Shown here: positions 1 to 10,733 of the stretch, one piece after another
How positions within the stretch are numbered: position 1 is the stretch's first letter
Layout of the letters: each line of letters starts with the position of its first letter
Source of the DNA: Mycetocola zhadangensis
Lineage (GTDB): Bacteria > Actinomycetota > Actinomycetes > Actinomycetales > Microbacteriaceae
DNA: 64,000 nucleotides
Assembly: GCF_003668565.1 (NCBI RefSeq)
Contig: NZ_RCWJ01000001.1
Coordinates: forward strand, 558,001 to 622,000
Direction: 5' to 3'
Notes under the pieces: generated by a model
Seen by the model: the letters and a program-made list of their open reading frames with translations, nothing else
The model's database searches: none
What the model was told of the DNA's origin: nothing
Translations under genes and position numbers: made by a program

Positions 1-2
1 CC

Positions 3-1091
3 GTCTGGGTGCACGACTACCAGCTGCAGCTGGTGCCAGGCATGCTCCGTGAGGCACGCCCCGACCTCACCATCGGCTTCTTCAACCACATTCCTTTTCC
101 CGCATACGGCATCTTCTCTCAGCTGCCGTGGCGGCAGCAGATTATTTCCGGCCTGCTCGGCGCCGACGTCATCGGTTTCCAGCGCGTCGCAGACGCCGGC
201 AACTTCACTCGTGCCGTTCGTCGGCTGTTTGGCTACGAGACGAAGGGAACCCGGGTCTGGGTTCCGGTCGGGGACTCGTCGGACGCAACAACGGGGGACA
301 GGTCGCACGTCCGCGGCGCGCCCGTTCGTCGTGTCATCGCTCGCGCGTACCCGATTTCGATCGACGTGACCAGTTACGTCGAGCTCGCTCAAAAGCCGGA
401 AGTTCAGGCCCGCGCTCGAGAAATCCGCGAGGAACTCGGCAACCCGAAGACGATCATGCTCGGTGTCGACCGGCTCGACTACACCAAGGGCATCGGTCAC
501 CGGCTGAAGGCCTTCGGTGAACTCCTCGCAGAGGGCCGCCTCGACGTCCAGGACGTGACGCTTGTGCAGGTGGCGAGCCCGAGTCGTGAACGTGTGGCGA
601 GCTACATGCAACTCCGCGACGAGATCGAACTGACCGTCGGCCGCATCAACGGTGACTACGGCTCCATCGGCCACACAGCGATTAACTACCTGCATCAGGG
701 CTATCCGCGTGAGGAGATGGTCGCCCTCTACCTTGCAGCTGATGTGATGCTGGTCACAGCGCTTCGCGACGGAATGAACCTCGTGGCTAAGGAATACGTA
801 GCGACTCGAGCCGATCTCGGTGGAGTCCTAGTCCTCAGCGAATTCGCCGGAGCATCCGATGACCTGCGTCAGGCCCTTCTCATCAACCCCCATGACATCG
901 AGGGTGTGAAGGAAGCAGTCGTTCGCGCCATCGACATGCCAGCGGCGGAGAAGCGTCGACGAATGCGCGCACTGCGCAAGCGCGTTCTTGAAAACGACGT
1001 CGTCAAGTGGTCTCGCGTCTTCCTTGACGAACTCAAGCAGTCGACGACCGCCCACCCGGTCTCGCACGAACACCCGGACGACCGTCGATGA
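3..1091 (+). CDS. otsA: Trehalose-6-phosphate synthase (GT20), 5' end outside window
   Basis: Transfers glucose from a nucleotide sugar to glucose-6-phosphate, giving trehalose-6-phosphate in the cytoplasm. The reading frame is already open at the window edge and begins with [12 protein letters not shown], the conserved nucleotide-sugar region of GT20 enzymes, so roughly the first quarter of the protein lies upstream. Further family motifs are [11 protein letters not shown] (near nt 460-495), the [10 protein letters not shown] donor-binding segment (near nt 769-798) and VLSEFAGAS (near nt 832-858). The last codons overlap the ATG of the next gene (ATGA), so synthase and phosphatase are translationally coupled. 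The family assignment is secure; the N-terminus cannot be judged. Confidence 0.95.
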   Translation, partial: VWVHDYQLQLVPGMLREARPDLTIGFFNHIPFPAYGIFSQLPWRQQIISGLLGADVIGFQRVADAGNFTRAVRRLFGYETKGTRVWVPVGDSSDATTGDRSHVRGAPVRRVIARAYPISIDVTSYVELAQKPEVQARAREIREELGNPKTIMLGVDRLDYTKGIGHRLKAFGELLAEGRLDVQDVTLVQVASPSRERVASYMQLRDEIELTVGRINGDYGSIGHTAINYLHQGYPREEMVALYLAADVMLVTALRDGMNLVAKEYVATRADLGGVLVLSEFAGASDDLRQALLINPHDIEGVKEAVVRAIDMPAAEKRRRMRALRKRVLENDVVKWSRVFLDELKQSTTAHPVSHEHPDDRR

Positions 1092-1873
1092 GCGAGCCGA
1101 TGTTTCCCACTCTCGACGAAGCGCTCACCCGCCTGGCGTCGACCGAGCATCTCCTGGTCGCATTGGACTTCGATGGGACCCTCGCGCCGTTCGTTGACAA
1201 CCCTGAGGAGTCGCGGGCGATACCCGAGGCTCGTGACGCCGTAGCGAGGCTGCTTGAGGTGTCGCACACGACGGTGGCTTTCGTCTCAGGCAGGGCTGTG
1301 GACAGCCTGTCACGTGCGTCGGAGTCGCCGGATGGGATCCTGCTCGTTGGATCGCACGGCGCGGAATATCGATTTGACGGTGTCGACACCCACCCGCCCC
1401 TCAGTGACGGCGATCGCGCGCGCGTTGCGACCCTGTCAGGTGTGCTCGCGGTCGTGAGTTCGGAACACCCGGGCACCTGGGTTGAGGCTAAGCCCGCTGG
1501 TTTCGCGCTGCATACTCGGGGTCTCCCTGACGAACTCGAGCTGGCCGCGAACGAGGCAGCGAGGCGAGCCGTTGCCGACGCGAACCTGCAGGTCAAGGTT
1601 CGGGACGGCAAGGACGTCATCGAGTTCTCCATCCTTTCCGTCACCAAGGGTGACGCTTTGCGGCACCTCCGGGACTACACAGGAGCGACAGCCGTTCTGT
1701 ACGCCGGCGATGATGTCACCGACGAGGACGGTTTCGCGGCGCTCGGCGAAGGAGACCTGTCCCTCAAATGTGGCCCGGGGGACACCGTCGCCAACTACCG
1801 GGTTGCGTCGCCCGCCGACGTCGCTGCTGTGCTGGCCACCCTGGCTCAGGAGCGCGCCGCCACCGGCCGATGA
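1088..1873 (+). CDS. otsB: Trehalose-6-phosphate phosphatase
   Basis: Removes the phosphate from trehalose-6-phosphate, completing trehalose synthesis with the upstream synthase. The 261-residue protein is a HAD-superfamily hydrolase. The nucleophile motif DFDGTL lies at about residues 27-32, a VSGR motif near residue 60, and the metal-binding GDDVTDEDGF near residue 206. Length is normal for OtsB. The ATG sits inside the otsA stop (ATGA). About 35 nt separate it from ilvD, so co-transcription with the downstream gene is possible but not shown. Confidence 0.93.
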   Translation: MSEPMFPTLDEALTRLASTEHLLVALDFDGTLAPFVDNPEESRAIPEARDAVARLLEVSHTTVAFVSGRAVDSLSRASESPDGILLVGSHGAEYRFDGVDTHPPLSDGDRARVATLSGVLAVVSSEHPGTWVEAKPAGFALHTRGLPDELELAANEAARRAVADANLQVKVRDGKDVIEFSILSVTKGDALRHLRDYTGATAVLYAGDDVTDEDGFAALGEGDLSLKCGPGDTVANYRVASPADVAAVLATLAQERAATGR

Positions 1874-1908
1874 ATCTTGGGGCATGTTCAAGGTTCTAGA
1901 CTCGATCT

Positions 1909-3603
1909 ATGTCAGAGATCGACCTGAAACCTCGCAGTAGAGCAGTCACAGACGGAATCGAAGCCACAACATCGCGTGGAATGCTCCGCGCTGTTGGCAT
2001 GGGCGACGAAGACTGGGACAAGCCCCAGATTGGTATCGCGTCGAGCTGGAACGAAATCACCCCGTGCAACCTGTCGCTCGACCGGCTCGCCCAGGGTGCC
2101 AAGGAAGGCGTGCACTCAGGTGGGGGATACCCGCTGCAGTTCGGAACCATCTCCGTCTCTGACGGCATCTCCATGGGCCACGAGGGCATGCACTTCTCCC
2201 TCGTCTCGCGTGAGGTCATCGCAGACTCGGTTGAGACAGTCGTCATGGCCGAACGCCTCGATGGAACGGTTCTCCTGGCTGGCTGCGACAAATCGCTGCC
2301 CGGCATGCTGATGGCAGCGGCGCGACTCGACCTCGCCAGCGTGTTCCTGTACGCCGGTTCAATCGCTCCCGGCTGGGTCAAGCTCAGCGACGGCACCGAA
2401 AAAGACGTCACGATCATCGACTCGTTCGAAGCCGTTGGTGCGTGCAAGGCAGGCACCATGAGCGAGGAGGACCTCAAGCGCATTGAATGCGCCATTGCTC
2501 CTGGTGAAGGTGCTTGCGGTGGCATGTACACGGCAAACACCATGGCGTCAGTCGCTGAAGCGCTCGGAATGAGCCTTCCTGGATCGGCTTCCCCGCCCTC
2601 GGCGGACCGCCGCCGCGACTACTTCGCTCACCGCTCAGGTGAGGCCGTTGTCAACATGCTGCGTCTCGGAATCACAGCACGTGACATCCTCACGAAAAAA
2701 GCGTTCGAGAACGCGATCGCCGTGGCTATGGCATTCGGTGGGTCGACGAACGTCGTTCTGCACCTCCTCGCAATCGCTCGCGAGGCTGAGGTCGAACTCA
2801 CGCTTGATGACTTCAACCGCATCGGAGACAAGGTGCCGCACATTGGCGACCTGAAGCCGTTCGGCAAGTACGTCATGAACGACGTCGACCGTCACGGTGG
2901 AGTCCCCGTTGTCATGAAGGCACTTCTCGACGCCGGTCTGATCCACGGAGACTGCTTGACCGTGACAGGCAAGACCGTCGCCGAGAACCTCGCTGCGCTC
3001 AACCCCATGCCGCTCGACGGCGAGGTTATCCGCACTCTCGATAACCCGATCCACGCCACCGGCGGAATCACCATCCTCTCCGGTTCGTTCGCTCCCGAAG
3101 GTGCTGTCGTCAAGACCGCCGGCTTCGACGCCGACATCTTTGAGGGTCCCGCTCGCGTCTTCGAGAGGGAGCGTGGCGCCATGGACGCTTTGACCAATGG
3201 CGAGATCGCCGCTGGAGACGTCATCGTCATCCGCTACGAAGGCCCCAAGGGTGGTCCTGGCATGCGCGAAATGCTCGCCATCACAGCCGCCATCAAGGGC
3301 GCTGGGCTCGGAAAAGATGTACTACTATTGACGGACGGTCGATTCTCAGGCGGCACAACCGGCCTCTGCATCGGCCACATAGCACCCGAAGCGGTGGACG
3401 CTGGTCCCATCGCCTTCGTGCGCGATGGTGATCTGATACGGGTCGATATCGCAGCTCGGTCGCTCGACCTACTTGTCGACGAAGAAGAGCTGGCCGCCCG
3501 CCGCAACGGCTGGGCACCGCTTCCCCCGCGCTATACCCGAGGCGTTCTCGCAAAATACTCCAAGCTCGTGCACTCCGCCGCGGAGGGCGCGATTACTGGG
3601 TAA
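1909..3603 (+). CDS. ilvD: Dihydroxy-acid dehydratase
   Basis: Dehydrates 2,3-dihydroxy-isovalerate and -methylvalerate to the 2-keto acids of valine and isoleucine synthesis. The 564-residue protein has the family signature GCDKSLPGM at about residue 125 and [12 protein letters not shown] at about residue 202. These carry cysteines that ligate the iron-sulfur cluster in IlvD/Edd enzymes. The C-terminal [11 protein letters not shown] segment is also typical. It heads the run ilvD, ilvB, ilvN, ilvC on the same strand. The gap to ilvB is 47 nt and contains no obvious terminator, which supports an operon. Confidence 0.97.
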   Translation: MSEIDLKPRSRAVTDGIEATTSRGMLRAVGMGDEDWDKPQIGIASSWNEITPCNLSLDRLAQGAKEGVHSGGGYPLQFGTISVSDGISMGHEGMHFSLVSREVIADSVETVVMAERLDGTVLLAGCDKSLPGMLMAAARLDLASVFLYAGSIAPGWVKLSDGTEKDVTIIDSFEAVGACKAGTMSEEDLKRIECAIAPGEGACGGMYTANTMASVAEALGMSLPGSASPPSADRRRDYFAHRSGEAVVNMLRLGITARDILTKKAFENAIAVAMAFGGSTNVVLHLLAIAREAEVELTLDDFNRIGDKVPHIGDLKPFGKYVMNDVDRHGGVPVVMKALLDAGLIHGDCLTVTGKTVAENLAALNPMPLDGEVIRTLDNPIHATGGITILSGSFAPEGAVVKTAGFDADIFEGPARVFERERGAMDALTNGEIAAGDVIVIRYEGPKGGPGMREMLAITAAIKGAGLGKDVLLLTDGRFSGGTTGLCIGHIAPEAVDAGPIAFVRDGDLIRVDIAARSLDLLVDEEELAARRNGWAPLPPRYTRGVLAKYSKLVHSAAEGAITG

Positions 3604-3650
3604 TTTGCCGCCCCGATTCAGATCTCCACTCTCACAAGGGAACCCATACG

Positions 3651-5471
3651 ATGCCTGCGGATTCTTTCCCCGCCATGTCGCCATCCACACTCAAAGCGGC
3701 CCAAAATAGCGGCGATCAGACGCCGGAACTGCTGACCGGTGCTCAGGCCGTCGTCCGCACGCTGGAACTGATCGGTATCACCGACGTTTTCGGCCTGCCC
3801 GGCGGTGCCATCCTTCCTGTCTACGACCCGCTCATGGACACGACGAAGATTCGTCACATCCTCGTTCGCCACGAGCAGGGTGCAGGTCATGCGGCCGAAG
3901 GTTACGCCGCATCCACCGGGAAGGTTGGAGTGGCTATCGCCACGTCCGGTCCAGGGGCGACCAACCTCGTCACCGCCATCATGGACGCGCACATGGACTC
4001 GGTGCCGCTTCTCGCGATCACCGGCCAGGTGTTCTCCACCCTGATGGGAACTGACGCATTCCAGGAGGCTGACATCGTCGGCATCACCATGCCGATCACC
4101 AAGCACTCCTTCCTGGTGACGGATGCTTCCGAGATTCCGTCGACCATCGCGGCGGCGTACCACATCGCTTCAACCGGTCGACCTGGACCAGTGCTCGTCG
4201 ACATCACCAAGGATGCCCAGCAGGACACCGTTCCGTTCAACTGGCCACCCAAGATCGACCTTCCCGGGTACCGCCCGGTGACGAAGGCACACGGCAAGCA
4301 GATCCAGGCGGCGGCCCAGCTGATGGTCGAAGCGAAGAAGCCCGTCCTTTACGTCGGTGGTGGAGTGATTCGCGCTGAAGCGTCCGCTGAACTTCTTGAG
4401 TTGGCCGAGCTCAGTGGAGCCCCGGTCGTCACGACGCTTATGGCTCGCGGAGCTTTCCCTGACTCGCACGCGCAGCACCTCGGGATGCCGGGCATGCACG
4501 GAACGGTTCCCGCGGTTCTCGCCCTGCAGGAATCCGACCTCATTGTTGCGCTCGGTGCGCGTTTCGATGACCGTGTCACCGGCAAGACCGCGCTGTTTGC
4601 GCCTCACGCCAAAGTCATCCACGTAGATGTCGACCCCGCCGAGATCTCCAAGATCCGCACGGCCGACGTTCCCATCGTTGGCGATGCCAAGGACGTCATC
4701 GTCGACCTGACCGCCGCCTATACCCTGGCCCGTCGAGAGACCACTCCCGACAACGAGGCCTGGTGGGCGTACCTCAACGGGCTCCGCGAGGAGTTCCCGC
4801 TCGGTTACACCGAGCCGACAGATGGTCTGCTCGCTCCGCAGCACGTCATCGAACGGATCGGCGCGCTGACCGGTCCGGAGGGTGTGTACGCTGCCGGTGT
4901 CGGCCAGCACCAGATGTGGGCGGCACAGTTCATCAAGTATGAGCGCCCCAACTCCTGGCTCAACTCCGGCGGCGCAGGCACCATGGGGTACTCGGTTCCA
5001 GCGGCAATGGGCGCCAAGGTCGCAGAACCCGACCGTGTGGTCTGGGCAATCGATGGTGACGGATGCTTCCAGATGACAAATCAGGAACTCGCGACCTGTG
5101 CGATCAACAAGATTCCGATCAAGGTGGCGATCATCAACAACTCGTCGCTCGGCATGGTTCGCCAGTGGCAGACGCTGTTCTACGACGGACGGTATTCGAA
5201 CACCGACCTGAACACCGGACACGACACCATCCGCGTGCCGGACTTCGTGAAGCTCGCTGAAGCATACGGCTGCCTCGGCATCCGAGTGACCAAGGCCGAC
5301 GAAGTGGACGCGGCAATCCAGCTCGCGCTCGAGACGAACGATCGACCCGTCGTCATCGACTTCGTGGTGAGCGCGGACGCAATGGTCTGGCCCATGGTTC
5401 CCCAGGGTGTCAGCAACAGCTACGTGCAGTACGCCAGGGACCACAGTCCGTCGTTCGATGAGGAGGCCTAG
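3651..5471 (+). CDS. ilvB: Acetolactate synthase large subunit
   Basis: Thiamine-diphosphate enzyme that condenses pyruvate with pyruvate or 2-ketobutyrate, the committed step of branched-chain amino acid synthesis. The 606-residue protein shows the catalytic-glutamate region [14 protein letters not shown] near residue 70 and the ThDP/Mg motif [14 protein letters not shown] with [12 protein letters not shown] near residues 469-505. The ATG at 3651 has AAGGGA upstream; a second ATG at 3675 would shorten the protein by eight residues. The stop is 2 nt from ilvN. Ordinary length; no anomaly seen. Confidence 0.97.
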   Translation: MPADSFPAMSPSTLKAAQNSGDQTPELLTGAQAVVRTLELIGITDVFGLPGGAILPVYDPLMDTTKIRHILVRHEQGAGHAAEGYAASTGKVGVAIATSGPGATNLVTAIMDAHMDSVPLLAITGQVFSTLMGTDAFQEADIVGITMPITKHSFLVTDASEIPSTIAAAYHIASTGRPGPVLVDITKDAQQDTVPFNWPPKIDLPGYRPVTKAHGKQIQAAAQLMVEAKKPVLYVGGGVIRAEASAELLELAELSGAPVVTTLMARGAFPDSHAQHLGMPGMHGTVPAVLALQESDLIVALGARFDDRVTGKTALFAPHAKVIHVDVDPAEISKIRTADVPIVGDAKDVIVDLTAAYTLARRETTPDNEAWWAYLNGLREEFPLGYTEPTDGLLAPQHVIERIGALTGPEGVYAAGVGQHQMWAAQFIKYERPNSWLNSGGAGTMGYSVPAAMGAKVAEPDRVVWAIDGDGCFQMTNQELATCAINKIPIKVAIINNSSLGMVRQWQTLFYDGRYSNTDLNTGHDTIRVPDFVKLAEAYGCLGIRVTKADEVDAAIQLALETNDRPVVIDFVVSADAMVWPMVPQGVSNSYVQYARDHSPSFDEEA

Positions 5472-5473
5472 AG

Positions 5474-7080
<1,607 letters not shown>

Positions 7081-7098
7081 TCGCTTCCTGACGTTCTC

Positions 7099-7145
7099 GC
7101 CCGTTCCCCACCCTGGCCGTTCGCACGGCAGGCGGGGGAGCGGGC
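7099..7145 (+). terminator. Large hairpin after ilvC
   Basis: Outer arms 7099-7109 and 7135-7145 pair over 11 positions with one G-U wobble. A second small stem, GCCGT/ACGGC with loop TCGC, sits inside. It lies 18 nt after the ilvC stop and before the next gene at 7177. No T-run follows, so it may terminate poorly or act as an mRNA 3' stabiliser. Confidence 0.55.
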
Positions 7146-7176
7146 GATTGTCGTTTGCCACAGTATTCTGGATGCC

Positions 7177-7650
7177 ATGCCCCGAGACAGTGATGACGAG
7201 GCCCTGACCTGGGCCGGTGACGACGAACCAGCGCAAACCTCAGCGTCAGAGCCGACCGCCAGCGCGACAGCGCCACGCCCGAAGGTGGCGCCCGGATGGC
7301 GAGTGGTCGGCAAACCCGGGACGCCCACCGTTACAGGTGACGCTCAGCCCCGCGTCCAGATGGGCTCCGTGGCCCTGGTTGTGCACGGCATTCTCGGCGG
7401 GGTGTACCTCCTTTACATCATTGGCTGGCTGATTGCGGCGCAAAGGGACTCGGCCACGCCCACCGACATCATCGGCGGGGTGATGTACACCGTCGGACTG
7501 TGGTTTGCCGTGCTTGCACCCGCTCTCTGGTTCGGCACCGTCCTCTGGCTCACCAGGGGAGCCGTGTCATCCCGTGTCCGCCTGATCGCGCTCGCTGTCG
7601 GCGTGGTCGTTCTCATTCCGGTGCCGTTCCTCGTCGGGGGTGCCGCATGA
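7177..7650 (+). CDS. Small integral membrane protein, function unknown
   Basis: Not assigned to a function. The 157-residue protein has an acidic, Ala/Thr/Pro-rich N-terminal tail (residues 1-58). Three hydrophobic segments follow (about 63-87, 99-126 and 134-155), as in short actinobacterial membrane proteins carried between ilvC and serA. Its stop overlaps the ATG of the next membrane gene (ATGA at 7647), so the two are translated together and may act as a pair. The ATG at 7177 begins MPRDSDDEALTW; the ribosome-binding site is weak. Confidence 0.7.
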   Translation: MPRDSDDEALTWAGDDEPAQTSASEPTASATAPRPKVAPGWRVVGKPGTPTVTGDAQPRVQMGSVALVVHGILGGVYLLYIIGWLIAAQRDSATPTDIIGGVMYTVGLWFAVLAPALWFGTVLWLTRGAVSSRVRLIALAVGVVVLIPVPFLVGGAA

Positions 7651-7994
7651 CCGAGAGCGCACCCGCTCGACCACGCGTCCCGCGCTGGGTCACGACAACC
7701 CTCGCCGTCGTCTTCGGCCTCTTCTTCGCGTACGACGCGTGGGAGGCCGTGGGCAACATCCTCGGCATCAGCTGGCTGGTGTCCGACACCGACACCGCAA
7801 TCTCGGTCTTCGGCTGGATCGTGCTCAGCATCGGCGTCCTGATTCCGATCGCCGTGTTCCTGCTGGCGTTTCGCCTCGGCCGCACGAGGGATCTGCTCGC
7901 ACAGGTCCTGCTTTACCTCACGGGCCTCGGCGTCTCAGCGGTGGTGGCACTCGACATCGTCGCCCTCTTCGGTGCCGGGTCCCTGCTGACGTAA
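7647..7994 (+). CDS. Small integral membrane protein coupled to the preceding one
   Basis: A 115-residue protein with a short basic N-terminus and three hydrophobic stretches (about 14-34, 50-76 and 84-112). I do not recognise a family. The ATG at 7647 is chosen because it overlaps the stop of the previous gene. An upstream extension in this frame is open but would run through that gene. serA follows after about 90 nt, so read-through into serA is possible; a functional link to serine synthesis is not implied. Confidence 0.65.
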   Translation: MTESAPARPRVPRWVTTTLAVVFGLFFAYDAWEAVGNILGISWLVSDTDTAISVFGWIVLSIGVLIPIAVFLLAFRLGRTRDLLAQVLLYLTGLGVSAVVALDIVALFGAGSLLT

Positions 7995-8083
7995 TACGCC
8001 GACCGGACCGAGTAAAGTCGACAGTACGAGCGCTCCGACCGCTGCGGCGCCCGACGTCCCCGTTGCAAACAAAGGATTCATCT

Positions 8084-9673
8084 GTGTCAAAACCGGTCGT
8101 GTTGATCGCCGAAGAACTCTCCCCAGCGACCGTTGATGCCCTCGGGCCCGATTTCGACGTCCGCAACGTCGACGGAACCGACCGGCCCGCGCTCCTCGCG
8201 GCTCTCGCTGATGCACACGCCGTTCTTGTGCGTTCGGCCACGAAGGTCGACGCGGAAGCCATCGCGGCTGCACCGCACCTCAAGGTGATCGCGCGCGCCG
8301 GCGTCGGGCTCGACAATGTCGACATCAAGGCCGCCACAACAGCGGGCGTCATGGTCGTGAACGCGCCGACCTCGAACATCATCTCGGCCGCCGAACTCAC
8401 CGTCGGACACATCCTCAGCCTGGCCCGCCACATTCCGCAGGCGCACAACGCGCTGGCGGGCTCGCAGTGGAAGCGCTCGAAGTACACAGGCACCGAGCTC
8501 TACGAAAAGACCATCGGCATCATCGGCCTCGGCCGCATCGGTGCGCTGATCACCGCGCGCATGCAGGCATTCGGCACAAACGTCATCGCATACGACCCCT
8601 ACGTCACGAGCGCGCGCGCACAGCAGCTCGGCGTGCAGCTCGTGACCCTCGACGAGCTCCTGGCCCAGTCGGACTTCATCACGATCCACATGCCGAAGAC
8701 CCCGGAAACCACAGGCATGATCAGCACTGAGCAGTTCGCACTGATGAAGCCGACGGCGTACATCGTCAACGTCGCTCGAGGTGGACTCATCGACGAGGAC
8801 GCACTGTACGACGCTCTGCTCGACGGAACCATCGCTGGCGCTGGCCTCGACGTGTTCGTCTCCGAGCCGCCGACGGACGACAAGCTCCTCTCCCTCCCCA
8901 ACATCATCGTGACGCCTCACCTCGGAGCGTCGACAGATGAGGCGCAGGAGAAGGCCGGTGTCTCCGTCGCCAAGTCCGTGCGACTGGCCCTCGGCGGTGA
9001 GCTGGTACCAGACGCCGTGAACGTCGCGGGCGGCGTCATCGACCCCTACGTCCGCCCAGGCATTCCGCTTGTCGAGAAGCTCGGCCAGATCTTCGCGTCC
9101 CTCACGACGTCGCCGCTTACGAGCATCGACGTCGAGGTGCACGGTGAGCTCAACGATTACGACGTCAGTGTGCTCAAGCTGGCCGCGCTCAAGGGCATCT
9201 TCACCAACATCGTGAGCGAGACCGTGTCGTACGTCAACGCGCCGCTGCTCGCCGAGCAGCGCGGCATTGTCGTTCGATTGATAACGGATGCCGAGAGCAA
9301 CGAATACCGCAATGTCATTACCCTGCGCGGTGCGTTGAGCGACGGTTCCCAGGTGTCGGTCTCCGGAACGCTGACGGGTACCAAGCAGATCGAGAAGCTC
9401 GTTGAGATCAACGGCTACGACGTTGAGGTTCCGATCTCGAACCACCACATCGTCATGCTCTACACGGACCGTCCCGGAATCGTCGCCGTTTACGGCCGCC
9501 GTTTCGGCGAGGCATCGATCAACATCGCCGGTATGCAGGTTGCACGCCGCGAAGCCGGTGGACAGGCGCTCAGCGTGCTGACCGTCGACTCGCCAGTGCC
9601 AGACGAAATTCTCGAGGCCGTTCGCGCTGACATCGACGCGACGATCCTTCGCGAGATCGATATCACCGAGTAA
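8084..9673 (+). CDS. serA: D-3-phosphoglycerate dehydrogenase, long form with ACT domain
   Basis: NAD-dependent first step of phosphorylated serine synthesis, oxidising 3-phosphoglycerate. The GTG at 8084 is preferred because AAAGGA lies 7 nt upstream and VSKPVVLIAEELSP is the usual actinobacterial start; the frame stays open further upstream. The 529-residue product has the Rossmann motif GIIGLGRIG near residue 146, the substrate Arg in NVARGG near residue 230 and the catalytic His in TPHLGAS near residue 278. An intervening domain and a C-terminal ACT domain (about 455-529) follow, the type bearing serine feedback control. A strong terminator follows at once. Confidence 0.96.
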   Translation: MSKPVVLIAEELSPATVDALGPDFDVRNVDGTDRPALLAALADAHAVLVRSATKVDAEAIAAAPHLKVIARAGVGLDNVDIKAATTAGVMVVNAPTSNIISAAELTVGHILSLARHIPQAHNALAGSQWKRSKYTGTELYEKTIGIIGLGRIGALITARMQAFGTNVIAYDPYVTSARAQQLGVQLVTLDELLAQSDFITIHMPKTPETTGMISTEQFALMKPTAYIVNVARGGLIDEDALYDALLDGTIAGAGLDVFVSEPPTDDKLLSLPNIIVTPHLGASTDEAQEKAGVSVAKSVRLALGGELVPDAVNVAGGVIDPYVRPGIPLVEKLGQIFASLTTSPLTSIDVEVHGELNDYDVSVLKLAALKGIFTNIVSETVSYVNAPLLAEQRGIVVRLITDAESNEYRNVITLRGALSDGSQVSVSGTLTGTKQIEKLVEINGYDVEVPISNHHIVMLYTDRPGIVAVYGRRFGEASINIAGMQVARREAGGQALSVLTVDSPVPDEILEAVRADIDATILREIDITE

Positions 9674-9685
9674 AACCCCGGACAC

Positions 9686-9730
9686 AAACGTAAAGGGAGG
9701 GCAACAACCGTTGCCCTCCCTTTTACGTTT
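9686..9730 (+). terminator. Terminator of serA
   Basis: A 20-bp left arm (9686-9705) pairs with 9710-9730 around an AACC loop, with a single extra T bulged in the right arm. The stem begins in AAACGTAAA and so ends in a T-rich TTTTACGTTT. It lies 13 nt after the serA stop and before the convergent gene at 9738, and could serve both strands. Confidence 0.85.
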
Positions 9731-9737
9731 CGCTGGT

Positions 9738-9986
9738 CTACAGCGTGTCGTTACGCTCCGCCGTGTCGATGCGGCCACCGGTGGCCGGGTCGACCGTGCT
9801 GCGGTTGGTGACGACCGAGCGGCGCTTGCGGGTGAGAAGAGCCAGTCCGACGATGAAGACCACGAGACCGGCGCCCATCAGGATGTAGCCGATCAGGTCG
9901 AGGTCGAGCCATTCGACGGAGATGTTGACGGCGAAGGTGAGGATCGCGCCGACCGCCATCAGGAAGATTCCCAAACCAATACTCAT
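9738..9986 (-). CDS. DUF6458-type small membrane protein
   Basis: An 82-residue protein starting MSIGLGIFLMAVGAILTFAV, with two hydrophobic helices (about residues 3-22 and 29-48) and a short polar tail. This matches the common actinobacterial DUF6458 family (my recollection of the family pattern, not a search). Function is unknown. It is convergent with serA and shares the 9686-9730 terminator region. It has its own AGGAGCAGC ribosome-binding site, read on the minus strand just upstream of its ATG. Confidence 0.75.
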   Translation of the reverse strand: MSIGLGIFLMAVGAILTFAVNISVEWLDLDLIGYILMGAGLVVFIVGLALLTRKRRSVVTNRSTVDPATGGRIDTAERNDTL

Positions 9987-10073
9987 CGTGCTGCTCCTCT
10001 AATTCTGCGGATTCTGTGTGAATCGACGTTGGGCCGGCCGTAACCGACCTGCCGACACATTACTTGGGAGGCG

Positions 10074-10664
10074 TTAACCCGCGCTAGGGGTGGAAAAACG
10101 GGCCAGAACTGTGAGAAGGCTCTCGATTCCTTCGGGAGACACGTCGGCGGGATCTGGGGTTCCCATGCCGAGCATCGCCGAGTTGAAGTACAGGCCGTCG
10201 CTGACCAGGACGATGGCGCGAGCGACAGCGGGGTCGCCGACCGCGTCGGTGATGAGGGTCAGCCAGGACGTGCGGATGGTGGCGAGAGCCTCGCTTGCTC
10301 GGGCATCGGCGGCCTGTGCGAGGCGGGAGGTCGCGATGAGCGAACGGTCGAGCTGGCTCGCCGCGTCGATCGACGTGCGGATGAGGTAGTCGACAGGCCC
10401 TGCCGGTGCCGCTTTCATCAGGAACAGGTCGGCCTCGGTGAGGCCCCTCAGTCGTTCAACCAGCCCGGCGGACAACGCGTCCTTCGACCCGAAGTGGTAG
10501 AGCAGGCCCCCCTTGGACACACCGGCACGCGACGCAACCGCATCGAGTGTCGCGCCCCGCTCACCCACCTCAATGAGGAGGTCTTCGTAGGCAACGAGGA
10601 TTCGGTCCGATGTCGACGCAGGCCGTGGCATCCGCTTATCGTATCGCTCTGCAGCAGACGTCAT
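10074..10664 (-). CDS. TetR-family repressor of the adjacent efflux gene
   Basis: A 196-residue regulator with the TetR N-terminal helix-turn-helix. The core TLDAVASRAGVSKGGLLYHF lies at about residues 39-58, followed by GSKDAL and an all-alpha ligand-binding half. It is divergent from an MFS exporter with only 69 nt between start codons. That gap holds a perfect 20-bp inverted repeat (10673-10692), so autoregulation plus control of the exporter is the natural reading. An internal Met at residue 12 (MPRPASTSDRIL) is an alternative start. The inducer cannot be told from sequence. Confidence 0.9.
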   Translation of the reverse strand: MTSAAERYDKRMPRPASTSDRILVAYEDLLIEVGERGATLDAVASRAGVSKGGLLYHFGSKDALSAGLVERLRGLTEADLFLMKAAPAGPVDYLIRTSIDAASQLDRSLIATSRLAQAADARASEALATIRTSWLTLITDAVGDPAVARAIVLVSDGLYFNSAMLGMGTPDPADVSPEGIESLLTVLARFSTPSAG

Positions 10665-10672
10665 TTGTCTAG

Positions 10673-10692
10673 TGTACCGTCCAGCCGGTACA
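10673..10692. promoter_or_regulatory. Palindromic operator between TetR gene and MFS exporter
   Basis: TGTACCG (10673-10679) and CGGTACA (10686-10692) are exact inverted repeats around a 6-bp spacer. On the plus strand a plausible promoter overlaps it: TTGTCT at 10665-10670, an 18-bp spacer, then TACAGT at 10689-10694. Binding there would block RNA polymerase on the exporter promoter. The spacing fits a TetR-dimer site. Confidence 0.75.
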
Positions 10693-10733
10693 GTAATTCA
10701 GGCGTCCGCAGCTTTGAAAGGTAATTCCCCGGC

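Noticed and set aside
3604-3650. Attenuator before ilvB
   Set aside because: The gap is too short for a leader peptide with hairpin, and no run of branched-chain codons is present.
4170-5444. 424-codon open frame antisense to ilvB
   Set aside because: It is the usual complementary-strand shadow of a GC-rich gene; no ribosome-binding site and no family motif, while ilvB is certain.
8087-9778. 563-codon open frame antisense to serA
   Set aside because: Shadow frame with Arg/Val/Asp-rich composition and no recognisable domain.
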